Below, piece after piece: positions 38,310-49,378 of a DNA stretch of 64,000 nucleotides (within the stretch, counting starts at the first letter, position 1; every line of letters begins with the position of its first letter). Source of the DNA: Rhinopomastus cyanomelas (taxonomy: Eukaryota > Chordata > Aves > Bucerotiformes > Rhinopomastidae); NCBI GenBank assembly GCA_013400115.1, contig VXBP01010397.1:441-64440 (forward strand), read 5' to 3'. The position numbers were made by a program, and so were the translations under genes. The notes under the pieces were generated by a model. It was not told where the DNA came from and ran no database searches. It was given only the letters and a program-made list of their open reading frames with translations.

Positions 38310-38383
38310 GATCACAGAACATTAGGGATTGGAAGGGACCTCAAAAGATCATCTAGTCCAGTCCTCCTGCCAGAGCAGGGTCA
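38310..38383 (-). mobile_element. solo CR1 tail, 74 bp
   Basis: GATCACAGAACATTAGGGATTGGAAGGGACCTC, then ATCATCTAGTCCAG and CCTGCCAGAGCAGGGTCA. This is the reverse-strand 3' tip of the TTGGACTAGATGATC type, with no element body. The sequence after it is unrelated. Confidence 0.9.
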
Positions 38384-38792
38384 TTGATGTCCCTTGTGTG
38401 TAGAAACAAAGCCAAGTCAAATAAGCTCTGATGAAGGAATCTAGGCTTTACAGACTTGCTTGCAAAGAGGATACAGACAATTATTTTGAAAATGTGTTTT
38501 TCTGTTCAGCCTGGTAAGACACCTAGACGTGCACATGGCATGATTCCGAGCATGTTTACGTTGCCTTGATACCCCTTGATCTTCACAGCTGGTGTCAATC
38601 AGTCCTGGCTCAAGCAAAACCTAGCTCAGACTCTTGATTTTACATGCGTTGCCTCAGAGAAGACAGGTACTCCATGTACTTCAAAAAAACCAAAAATAAA
38701 TAATTCAACTACAAAGAAACTGCCTCAAGCAGGAGACCTCTTCGAGGCTCATATTTAAAGGTATAAGGAGCAACTGCAGAAATAAAATGTTC
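38384..38792. other. unique spacer
   Basis: Nothing recognised between the solo tail and the ancient CR1 relic. Confidence 0.5.
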
Positions 38793-39790
38793 AAAAATCA
38801 CAGGGATTGGAAGATCCCTTTTCAGCCCATCTTCCTGCCCTGAGCCACGGTTGATTCCAGCTGGTTTATCCCTGCACATGTTTCTCTTGTTTGCTCTCAA
38901 AGACCTCTAGTGATCCCCTCAGGGGAACAACACCCCAAGGAGTGCCCTGGAATGATTCGGTGCCTTCTGGTTAGAAAACCTTTTTCCTTATTTCTCTCTG
39001 GGGTCACCTCATGCTGAAGCCATGACTTTGGTCTGCTGTGAGCGTGGCAAAACACAGCATCCGTTGCCTTTCCACGTCACCCTTTACACGCCTGCGGTCT
39101 GGAATAGATGACGTATCTTGCTCCAGGTCATGTTGTCTACACCTTCTACCTTATCATTCACCTTTCCACTTCTCCTTTCAGTCTGTAACTGGTTTTGGCA
39201 TCACAGGTCCAAAACTGCCCTCAGGATTTTAGAAGAGCCTCTAGTTAAGGCTTTACCAATGCTGAGGTGTGAGAAGGCCCTACTGCACATCCCTTGCACC
39301 CGGCACTTGTGTTCACGTGTCCTGCGTGCCGTTTGTATTTTGTGCAAGATTATGTCAATGTTGACTCACGTTCAGATCATGGTCTAGTGCAAGCCCAGAC
39401 TCCCACCACCCAGAGAGCAGTAGTCACCCTGTATTTGCGAAAATTAGAATTGTTGCCTGAGGAGTGAACTTCCGTGCTCAAGCTTTCTGAAGGGCTCTTT
39501 TTTGAGTGCACTTCTGCAATTTGTCATCATCACACTGAAGGATCCTTCTGCCTTTCAGCATTTACAGTTACTCTCAGCTTGGTGTCATCTGCAAACTTAA
39601 TAACAAGCCTCTGTATTTCATCATACCATCATTAATGCAAACACTGACTAACAGAGGAAGCAGGAGCAAATCCCTGCAGAACTTTACACCTATACCCTTC
39701 CACTTTGTCAGTGAACCATTGATAACTACTCCGCGAGTACAATTTTCCCACATGTTCAATTACTTGCCCACGGTGACCCTTTCAGGGACA
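38793..39790 (-). mobile_element. ancient CR1/L3-like LINE relic with RT motif
   Basis: The 3' tip is degenerate (AAAAATCACAGGGATTGGAAGATCCC at the left). About 780 bp to the right, the minus strand reads a clear RT active-site block: KFADDTKL at about 39,600-39,575. Upstream of it, in scattered frames, are VSVCIND and VVINGSL.KWKG-like stretches (39,620-39,725). The spacing from active site to 3' end fits a CR1-clade element somewhat shortened by deletion. Divergence and frame breaks are far greater than in the other copies, so this is an old insertion. The middle (about 38,900-39,550) is assigned by position only. Confidence 0.65.
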
Positions 39791-40459
39791 GCACTTTTCA
39801 AAAACAATCCTCATTTTTGAGGGTTCCTCCAATATAATTTGTTTGTTCCCATATAGATAATTCACTCAAATAGGCTCAGTTTGTCAAGCACCTTGATCAC
39901 TACACCTCTGCCTTTCAAATCACAGTGTCACTTAATTTTAAAGAGAAAAAAATAACCCGTGGAGGACTGAAACAGTTAAACTAAGTTAAAATTAGGCCAA
40001 GATTTAGCTTGCTACCTCCTTTTATATCTTTTTCATTGCTTGCCTGTAGAGGAGGAAATTTTGTGTGTGGGAGGATCATTCTGTGCTTTTTAAGAAGTAA
40101 AAGTAAAGACTTAGTTAGCACTTCTGTAAAATCCTCGTGGTTTTATCTGATCAAGCTATTGGATAGCAACATTAAAAGTTTTGATCCTCACATCTTCTCT
40201 TCTGCCTTATCCAGAAAACCTTCACTTGTAAGAGTGCCCTAATTCACAAGTGTTTGCTGTACAGCTGCTTACCCAGCTCCCATTTAGTGTGGGATTTGGT
40301 TCAATTAGGCAGAGCTACTTGTTTTTGAAATGGACTTGTCAGGCAAGATAAAATCCTTACAACAGGCTATAGTCTTTCCACAGTGGCATTTGATAACCAA
40401 ACCTCTGGCCTCATCAGAGAAAAAAAATCGTGCTGGTTCTAACCAACACAGGTTGTGTT
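39791..40459. other. unique or unassigned sequence
   Basis: The first part may still be degraded ancient LINE, but I cannot support a boundary. No gene seen. Confidence 0.4.
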
Positions 40460-41088
40460 GAGGCTTAACAAGACCAAGTGCTGGGGTCTTGTACTTCGGT
40501 CACAACAACCCCACATAAGCTCGGGGAGAAAAGGGTCGGGGTTGCTGATTGACAGTGGCTGAATATGAGCCAGCAGTGTGTCTGCGTGGCCAAAAGGGCC
40601 AATGGTGTCCTAGCCTGCATCAGCAATAGTGTGGCCAGCAGGACTGGAGAAGGGATTATCCCCTGTTCTTGACACTGGCGAGGTCTCACCTTGAATACCG
40701 CATTCAGTTTTGGGCACCTCAAAATAAGAAGGATATTGAGAAGGTTTAGGAAGCTAGTGAAGGGCCTGGAGGACACATCTTATGAGGAGCAGCTGAGGGA
40801 ACTGGGGTTGTTTAGGCTGGAGGAAAGGAGGTTGAGGGGAGACCTTATCACCCTTTACAACCACCTGAAAGAAGGTTGTAGAGAGGTGGGAGGACAATCT
40901 CTTCTTCCAAGTTACTAAGGACAGAACAAGAAGAAATGGCCTTACGTTGTGCCAGAGAAGGTTCAGATTAGACACTAGATAAAATTTCTTCACTGAGAGA
41001 GTGGTTAAATATTGGAACTGGATATCCAGGGAGGTGGTGGAGTTGATCTTAGAAGTATCTCCCAACCTTAAGGGTCCCATAAGTCTAC
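40460..41088 (+). mobile_element. CR1 LINE, RT C-terminal part to 3' end, with 3' deletion
   Basis: It begins GAGGCTTAACAAGACCAAGTG (the RFNKAKC region of ORF2). It then runs through SQQCVCVAKRANGVLACISN-like and LEYRIQFWAPQNKKDIEK-like stretches to the ORF2 tail. At about 41,040 the sequence skips from GTGGTGGAGT to TGATCTTAGAAGTATCTCCC, losing about 90 bp of 3' UTR. The tail octamers are almost erased. Frames are broken. Confidence 0.9.
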
Positions 41089-41605
41089 AACGGGCTGGGA
41101 TCTCACTTCACGATTTTCATGTCATAGGAGTGCAACATCCCAATTCTTTCTGAATACGGAAACATTTACCAAAACTGCCTGATGTTGTTAGCAAAAATTT
41201 TATTACTCCAACCGAGCCGTGGGCTCCTATAGCTGTGACGAACCAGATGTGATGTGAAAACCTGGCGCGTCTCAATGGACTGGAAAAGAAAATGTAAAAA
41301 AACCCATTTACTGTTTTGTTCAGTCAGTGTAACTCAAATGTACTGGGTCCCATTTTCTCGCCTTTCGTCCACTCCCTCTTGTCCCTTCCTTGTCCTTCTA
41401 AATAGAGAGAAGTACTGGACCCACTCTGTGGAAACACACCACCTGCCTAGAAGTGGCTTTTCCAACTCAGAGCCAAGATGCACAAACAAGGAGCAGTGCT
41501 GTGCTACTGTGACTTTCATAAATAGAAACACAGTCGGCAGTACCCGAGATCCAGGTAATGTGTGAATATAGCAGTTGCTCTAAGGACTAGACCTCTGCTC
41601 TCTTC
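41089..41605. other. unique spacer
   Basis: It contains overlapping frames of 103 (plus) and 65 (minus) codons, neither recognisable. No repeat seen. Confidence 0.45.
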
Positions 41606-42514
41606 TTGGGGTCTGTGTCTAGTGGAGTCCCCCAAGAATCAGTAATGGGACCAGTACCGTCCAATATATTCATTACGAACTGTAACAAGGGTAAATGTAG
41701 AGTCCTCCATCTGGGCAAGGACAGCCCCAGATATCAGTATAGGTTGGGGACTGACCTGCTGGAGAGCAGTGTAGGAGAAAGGGACCTGGGGGTCCTGGTG
41801 GAGAGCAGGATGACCATGAGCCAGCAGTGTGCCCTTGTGGCCAACAAGACCAATGGCATCCTGGGGTGGATCAGAGGTGTGGTAGTTAGCAGACTGAGAG
41901 AGGTATTCCTCTCCCTCTGCTCTGCCCTGCTGAAGCCACATCTGGAATAATGTGCCTGGTTCTGGGCCCCTCAGTTCAAGAAGGACACGGAACTGCTGGA
42001 GAGAGTCCAGCACAGAGCCATGAAGATGATGAAGGGGGGGAAACATCTCCATGATGAGAAAAGGCTAAGGGAGCTGGTCTCTTTAGCGTGGAGAAAAGGA
42101 GTCTGAGGTGTGACCTCATTCACATTTATGAATATGTGAAGGGTGGGTGTCAGGAGGATGGAGCCAGGATCTTCTCAGTGTCATCTAATGATAGGACAAA
42201 GGGCAATGTGTGTAAGCTGGAACAGAGGAGGTTCTACATCAATATGAGCAGGAACTTCTTCACAGTGAGAGTGACAAAGAACTGGGAGGGGCTTCCCAGT
42301 TATGGAGTTTCCATCTCTGGAGAGGTTTTAAACCCACCTGGGCCTGTTCCTGTGCAACCTGATCATTCTGCTGTGGCAGGGGGATTGGACTAGATCATAG
42401 AATCATAGAATCATTACGGATTGGAAGGGACCTGGAAAGATCATCTAGTCTAATGATGTTTGAGGTCCCTTCCAATCACTAATGTTCTGTGATTCTATGA
42501 TTCTGTGATTCTGC
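41606..42514 (+). mobile_element. CR1 LINE, RT to 3' end, active site deleted
   Basis: The frame starts with SSGVPQESVMGPVPSNIFI, the RT block before the active site. It then jumps to CNKGKCRVLHLGKDSPRYQYR, so about 130 bp containing the FADD motif is missing at about 41,675. Downstream are SQQCALVANKTNGILGWIRG, the LLKPHLE region (stop in EYC) and the ORF2 tail. The 3' UTR carries an inverted 59-bp copy of its own tip at 42,396-42,454. It ends TTCTGTGATTCTATGATTCTGTGATTCTG. Confidence 0.93.
42396..42454 (-). mobile_element. inverted CR1 tail inside a plus-strand CR1
   Basis: CATAGAATCATAGAATCATTACGG leads into GATTGGAAGGGACC and AGATCATCTAGTCTAAT, a reverse-strand 3' tip. It interrupts the host 3' UTR between GGACTAGAT and GATGTTTGAGG. 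Its inner end is the reverse complement of the host sequence at the very interruption point. Confidence 0.9.
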
Positions 42515-45500
42515 CAACATGACCTCATAAAGACAGGCAAGTCCCTTGTGTCTTTCAACAACTGAGTTGTTGTGAACGGTTTTGCGGACAGACGCAGGTC
42601 AAAGCAGATCTTCAACTACTCTAACAACTATGACCCAAACTTCAAGTGTTAGGCTAAAAGGGGAATATGGTAACGAGCACCAGAAAGCAGAAACACTAAT
42701 AGGACCTCCATACATGAAGGAACTTGCAAGAACCTGAAGGGTGTCACAATTCAGAATTGGAGATTAAGGAGAACAGTTGTGAAACCAGGCTAAAAGTGTC
42801 TGCTGATGAATTTGGAGAATCGCACCAGCTTATCAGCAGCTGTGCATGTCTATGCGCGGCCATGGCCAACGTAAAAGAGTGCATGCATCACTTTGGTTAG
42901 ACCAGAAAGGGAAAAGTGCATGTTCAGATGGCATTCACTGCTTTCACACATTCCTAGTGTTGGGAGATGCTTTACCCTCGGTTGCTGTTACCTAGAGCAC
43001 AAGCGATTCCTTCCGAAGTTGCACTAGCTCATGAGGCTTTCTAAGGGCATGATGTTGCTGAAGGCACTGTACTACTTCTGTGCCTTGTATAACCTTCTCT
43101 AATGCTCTGGATGTCTCCAGATACCTTAAGAGCAACTCCAGGTGCTTTATTAGGGCAAACTGCCAGGTGTTTTGTGCTTTCTGGGCACTTACAGGCGGGG
43201 CTGGAGGTCTAGTCCAAGAGCTGTTATTCTTCATGGGGAAAAGAGGAGGTCTCTCTGGGTTTGGAATTCACATTAAAGCCAATGCTGAAGGCTCACCTGG
43301 CTTGGTTCAGCCAGCCAGGCTGTTTTTGCAGGTGCAGAGTACTGAGCCCTGAAGGGTGGAAGGATAAACAGTTGTGGCTCTGAGCAGGGAAGCAGCTACC
43401 ACATAGGGATTGAAGGGTTAAACAGCAAATTCCCACGAGGAGGAGGGAAAGAAAAAGGAAGCTGCATGGAGTTTCTCTTGGTGTTTTATACATGAATAAT
43501 AGGGCCCCCTGGGGTTAGCTCCTGGCTTCAGAGAAGGATGTTATCTTGTCTAGACATACAATCTGAACATCCCCAAAGAGCTGGCGCCTGAATCTCACAG
43601 GAGACAACGTTACCCCCACTGAATCCCATGGGATGCATCCAAAAGGTTTCTATTTCAGAAGCACCTGTAGTTAGGTGAGAGGAAAAAAGGGAGGTGGGAA
43701 CAAGAACTCAGATTGGGTGTTATTGCTTTTTAATCAAAGTAGTATTCCTGGATCTTTGCACACAGGGACTGTGAAGCTTTAGTGGCCTAACAGATGCCTA
43801 ATATGAAGATACATAATGAGGTTGCCCTCTAAGGACCCTGGTGCCAGACTCACATGAGATCTGTTCATGCTTTGAGTGCACTTGGGACATACTTTAAACT
43901 ACTTTCAGCCAGCTTATGATGTCATGAAGACAGAATCCAACCCTCCATCGATCAAGTATGTCCTCACGTTTCTCAGGTTCATATTTACTCATCAGACAGC
44001 AAAGCCAGCAACAAGGAACCCCTAGTTGTGATTCCAGACCTGTGCTGTCACCTAGGAAAGATCACTCCACACAGCACTCTGTGCTTCTAATTACTAATTT
44101 GTAAATATGAAAAGAACCTATAATCAATTCATTGGAGCACTGATACTCACAACTGGAATTGTTTTACTCTCTTTCTACTCAGCCCTCTTTAAAAAAAAGT
44201 ACAGAAACCGGTTTTATTTCAAATTCACAGTACTTTGAGAGGCTGACATTTAAGCAAGATACCAGTAGGAATGGAAAAGACAGTGCAATATTCCCAGAGT
44301 TTTCTTACACTGGTTTCCCTCAGCCACTCTGGCTTAGTAGAAAGACTCATCACTGCTGTGTTCAAGGACTTTCCGTGTTTGGACAGCCTGTAACACTGGC
44401 CTTGACTGTGTTTCACCAGGAGCATCCTGTATCTGTCCAGCTACACTCAGAGGAGAATTACTCTGATTTTGGTTGAATTTGTGTCTTCCTTTTTCATGCC
44501 ACCATTGAAACTTGTTCACAAACTCTTGGTTGCTACATGTGCAAAAGGCTGATTTGGTATTTGAAGCAGAACTCTGATGAAATCATCTTGAAGTATGCAA
44601 GGCAGATATGTGGGTACATCTCTCTCCAGACCATGTTTTGCTTCAAATATTGCACATAGGTGAAAGTATTTCATTTTATCTGAAAAAAAAATCAGCAGAA
44701 GATGAAAGGGTAAAACAAGATATGGAGCTTTCAACCACCGCATCAGTGTTTGCCTTAGCGTAGGTCAGTACCAGAAACAGGTCACTCATGTTTACTGAAC
44801 GGAATAAAATGTTGGCGATTAGGTTCAGGGTGTCTTGTGACTCTACAAATGAGGGTTCGTTGTCCTGTTTTCTCTGGGTGACTCATGTCAAAAGATGTTC
44901 TTTCACTCTTTCCTTCTCTCTGCCTCATTTTGTTAAAATGGGTATAACGGCACTTCCTTGCATGTTTCCTACTTTGTCGACAGAGACGTAGACCCTCATA
45001 AAAGGCCAACAGAATGACAGACTTCAGGAAAAAAAAGGCTTCAGATAGTCTCTCTGTGTTCACATCACGGAACTACATCTGAAAGGTCAGAAAAAGGACT
45101 TTTTCATACCATGCTGAGAACAAAGTTCCACTGGATGTGACAGGGCGATGCCGCAGGGATATAAAAAAGCAGTAAACTCAAATGAAAGACGCGGTGCTTC
45201 AGAGAGTTAGCACACAGTGATTAAGTCTTAGCAGTAAGGATCCAGGAAGCACACTGTAGAGACTTTAGCTGAGTAAGTGCACAAAGAATGAGAACGTTGT
45301 GAGCTATGATGGAAAAATGGCAAAGTGCTTAGAGATTTCAGGGCGTCTCTCTCTGAAATTAATACAATTTGGCTAGCAGAATACCTCCAAAAATCTGGGT
45401 CATCATGTCTATGATTCTGCACCCCCCTGCTGATTTAACCAGGCAGTATATCAACCATGTGCTCTTGCTATGACAACTGCTTTTAGCAGAAAATAAGAAA

Positions 45501-46155
45501 AAAGAAAGAAAAAAAGAAAGTCGATGCTTTAGGATTCATTATGAACATCAACCTCAAAGTTTTCTCTCAGCAATGAACCCAGCATCTGCACGTGCATGAC
45601 CATAGCTACCCAGTAGTGATACTATGAAATGATTTACTGAGCTCAGCACCGTTCCCCCTGAGCAGGTGTCCACATCAGAGGACACACCAGTAGGTCAGGA
45701 TGACCTTAAGGGCAGTTCAAATATGACCTGACAAAGGAACTTTCTCCTTTTGCTTTCTTTGTCTTGTGTATATGTGTGTCTTTTCACTTTTTAATAGTGA
45801 AAACAAGCTTAAACTTTTCAGAAGCTCGCAGCAAGGCCAGGTCTGACCTTTGTTGATTTCCTCACGTTTTAAATAACTTTAAATAGTTCAACCTGTATCA
45901 GAAATGCAGCAGCATTCGTTCTTTAACTACTTTTTCTCCATTCAGCTGAGAACAAAAGCACTTAAACATTCCTGTTCAGTCTACTCTCAGTTTTCTTCCC
46001 TGGAGCTGATTGCTGCAAAGCGTCCTGCACGACCTCCTGAAACGGTACAAGGGCTACCTTTTCTTCACAGTAAAGCTTTATTCTTCCATCTGTAATATCT
46101 AGAATTCTCCACACAGCCCTCCACACACATTTGTGGCTCTCTGCCATACATTAGT
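42515..46155. other. unique non-coding sequence, 3.6 kb
   Basis: No gene or transposon recognised. Frames up to 105 codons overlap on both strands. A purine-rich simple stretch is at 45,490-45,520. Confidence 0.45.
45490..45520 (+). repeat. A/G-rich simple repeat
   Basis: AAATAAGAAAAAAGAAAG-type run. Minor. Confidence 0.6.
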
Positions 46156-46500
46156 GACCTGCTGGAGACCAGTGTAGAAGAAAGGGACCTGGGGTTCCTG
46201 GTGGAGAGCAGGATGGCCAGAAGCCAGCAATGTGCCCTTGTAGCCAAGAAAGCCAATGACATCCTACAGTGGATCAGAAGCGGGGTGGTCAGCAGATCAA
46301 GGGAGTTTCTCCTCCCCCTCTACTCTGCCCTGCTGAGACCACATCTGGAGTATTCTGTCCAGTTCTGGGTCACTTGGCTCAAGAAGGACACAGAACTGCT
46401 GGACAGAGTCCAGCGCAGAGCCACAAAGGTGATGAAGGGAGAGAAACAAAGCCCTGATGAGGAAAGGCTGAGGGAACAGGTCTCTTTAGCTTGGAGAAAA
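46156..46500 (+). mobile_element. CR1 LINE, 5' part of split host copy
   Basis: It starts at GACCTGCTGGAGACCAGTGTAG in ORF2. It codes in one open frame for SQQCALVAKKANDILQWIRSG, ALLRPHLEYSVQFWVT and QRRATKVMKG, up to CTTTAGCTTGGAGAAAA at 46,500. The next bases of the consensus (GGAGACTGAGGGGTGACCTC) are found only after 46,680. Confidence 0.94.
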
Positions 46501-46680
46501 GATGGAATGGATTGCCCAGGGAGGTGGTGATGTCACCATCCCTGGAGGTGTTTAAGGAACGAGTGGACGTGGTGCTTAGGGTTATAGTCTAGCGGTTAGA
46601 CACCAGGAGAAGAGGTTGGACTCGATGACCCTGGAGGTCCTTTCCAGACCATGATGATTCTATGATTCTGTGATTCTATG
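46501..46680 (+). mobile_element. CR1 LINE 3' tail nested in same orientation
   Basis: GATGGAATGGATTGCCCAGG, GATGTCACCATCCCTGGAGG and GGTTGGACTCGATGACCC are followed by ATTCTATGATTCTGTGATTCTATG. This 180-bp 5'-truncated tail belongs to a different 3'-end type from its host. It splits the host exactly between GGAGAAAA and AGACTGAGG. Confidence 0.94.
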
Positions 46681-47024
46681 AGACTGAGGGGTAACCTCAT
46701 TAATGTTTATAAATATGTGAAGAGTGGGTGTCAGGAGGATGGAGTCAGGCTCTTCTCAGTGTCATCTAATGTTAGGACAAGGGGCAATGGGTGTCAGCTG
46801 GAACACAGGAGGTTCCACATAAATATGAGAAGGAACTTCCTCAAGGTGGAGGGTGACGTAGCACTGGAACGGGCTGCCCGGGGGGTTGTCTCCTTCTCTG
46901 GAGACATTAAAACCCACCTGGCCATGTTCCTGTGCGACTGGATCTAGGTGATTCTGCTGTGGTGGGAGGATTGGGCTAGATGACCTTTTGAGTTCCCTTC
47001 CAATCCCTAATGTCCTGTGATTCC
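46681..47024 (+). mobile_element. CR1 LINE, 3' part of split host copy
   Basis: It resumes at AGACTGAGGGGTAACCTCATTAATG, codes for the INVYKYVKSGCQEDGVRLFS tail and the GNGCQLEHRRFHINMRRNF stretch, then runs to the GTGCGACTGGATCTAGG-type 3' UTR and TAATGTCCTGTGATTCCC. Confidence 0.94.
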
Positions 47025-49378
47025 CAGTTCTGATTACTTTTGTTTGTTGACTTTATAAAAATGGTTTCTGTTTCAGCCTTCCCTTACAGGTGTCTTTTTC
47101 AATAACAGGGCTACAACAATTTTTTTCACCTCCATAAGCCATACCTGTGATGATTAGATCTTTCCATGTTTGAAAGTCATGGACAGAAAACCACGGAGTT
47201 TGTCTGCAACTTGTGCTTGAAAAATCGTTCCAGCTCTAGATGCCACCACCTGTCCCTCACGACTAACCCCAGGGGACCTGAGTAGTTACAAGTTATTTCT
47301 TATTCTTTCCTCCCAGAGCTACACAAACACTTCGCAGAGCTCTAAAGGAAAAACAAAACCAAAACTCGACACAACACCAAAGCAAATGTTGCCATGTATT
47401 TGTTTTCCAGGACATCTGCCTCTCAAGCAGTTCTTAAGGAAAAAAACCAAAACCAAAACACCTCACAACCCCAAACCTAATATTGCTGGTTGCTGTTTCT
47501 TTTGCAGGACATGTCTCTGTCCTTTTGTCCTTCTCTTTTCTCCTCTCTCCTTTACTTGATCATTGCACTGCAAGAAGGTCAATTCCTACCACGGCCCTTG
47601 GAGATTCACAGCACGACTGCAGATAGGATTTGAGCATGGGGAAAATTCACTGTGATGAGGCTATTTTGCTGGAGTGGGTTTTCTTAATCTTGTTGTGGTT
47701 TACAAATGCAGTCCCTGGAGAAGCCGTTCACTAAACCCATGACTCCAGCCTAACTTTGGACTCTGAAAATATACTGGATTTCTTGACTTTGTTCCAAGAG
47801 GGATTGTTACTGAGCAGCTATTTTACTTCTGCACTGCCAGATTAGTTACTAAGTGTGCTAATTCATGTTTGCCAATCAGTGCCGCCACATAGTCCACACA
47901 ACCTGCAAGTTCAGTTGCTCGGTCTTCTTATTTTGCAAAGGTGTCTTCCCACATCTTCCGTATCTTCTAGGTCCTCTGGGCAGTTGTTTATATGTCAGCT
48001 CTGTGAAAGGTCAAAATCTGGGCTGATTTACTTAAGGAAAAAAATAAAAACAGCAAAGTATTCTTCCTGTGGAGAGTATAAACTAATAACTTAAAGGTCA
48101 AGTGCCAGATTGATTTAGAAGAAGACAGAGTAAGTAGCCATCCTGCTGTGCCAGCCCGGCTCTGCGTTATCACACGTGAATCAACCTTTGAGCAGAGATG
48201 TCTCCTATCCGAGCCCATGCAATTGTGTGAACATCATGGCTTAGAAGTGCCAGGAGGAAAATTTTCCTTTGAAATTTATGAAAGGAGGTCGCGTCCCCAG
48301 CTGACCCCATTCCCAGAGAGGGTCCTTAGTGTGCACCTCATGCTGGGAAGGACAGGTGCACAGGCAGAAACTAGTAGGAAGCAGGTTCAAAAGAAAAACG
48401 TTGCCTCCTCTCGTAAAAGATAACTCATCTCTGGAACTCCTTCCTCAGAACACAAAATTCAACAAGTGATTGGATCATTTTCTGAGGGAGAAGTCCATGT
48501 ACAGTCACCCATGCAACTGGAAACTGAGAACAGTCAGACGAAAGACTGCTACAAGATCGTCTTCCACCCATGTTCTTCTTCAAGCACCCACTGGTGCGTG
48601 GTGTCAAAGAAGAGTTTGGGTGGACTGGGATGGTTGTTTGCCCCCAGCAGCAATAGCTGTTCTTATGCTCACAGCTTATTCCCTTGAGCTAGAGGTCAAA
48701 CCATAGACAGCAGCAAACCCAGACCTCCAATCGGGTTAAACCCAGAAGGTAAAGACCAAGGTGGAAATTGCTGCAGCAGTAACATCCTTGTTGCAGTGCA
48801 GCTGCATTTTAATGGCCCTAGAGGACATCTCCTCGTCTGGCATAGATCTTTGTCCTCAGGAGGGTGATTTTCTGATCAGAAGGATGACTACATGCGTTGA
48901 AGTATTACAAACTGGCATATCTCACAGATGGCTTTCAGCGGAATCTATTTACCACCAACTTTCTTTTCTTTGGATGGTTCTTACAGAAGCAATCAGGATA
49001 AAATCAAGGGATAAAATCAAGGACCATCCTAGTTTTAAAGCATTTTTAAAAAATTAAAATCCTTAACAAATGAGGCAAGGCATTTCTTTTTCATGTTTAC
49101 CAGCGTTCAAGCCTTTGCCCTAACTACACAGTCTTTGAAATCTTCCTCCCCAAACACCGCAACGACAGAACCAGACACAGCATGAACCAGACACCGTCTT
49201 CACTACTAGTTTACTCAGGTGGGATGTGGAGTTATTGCTAGAAAAGAATTCAAACTCACAGAGCTTGGATCAAGATCTTACTCCAAAGCTGAAATATTCC
49301 CAGTGGGCTAGGAAGTTGCAGTTCAGAAAGTGGGTTTAGGGTCTTTATTGTAACAAGCCTAAATCTGGGAAATGACAA
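47025..49378. other. unique non-coding sequence, 2.4 kb
   Basis: No gene recognised. An A/C-rich patch of AAAACCAAAAC type at 47,345-47,470 is simple sequence. Frames of 60-98 codons are unremarkable. Confidence 0.45.
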
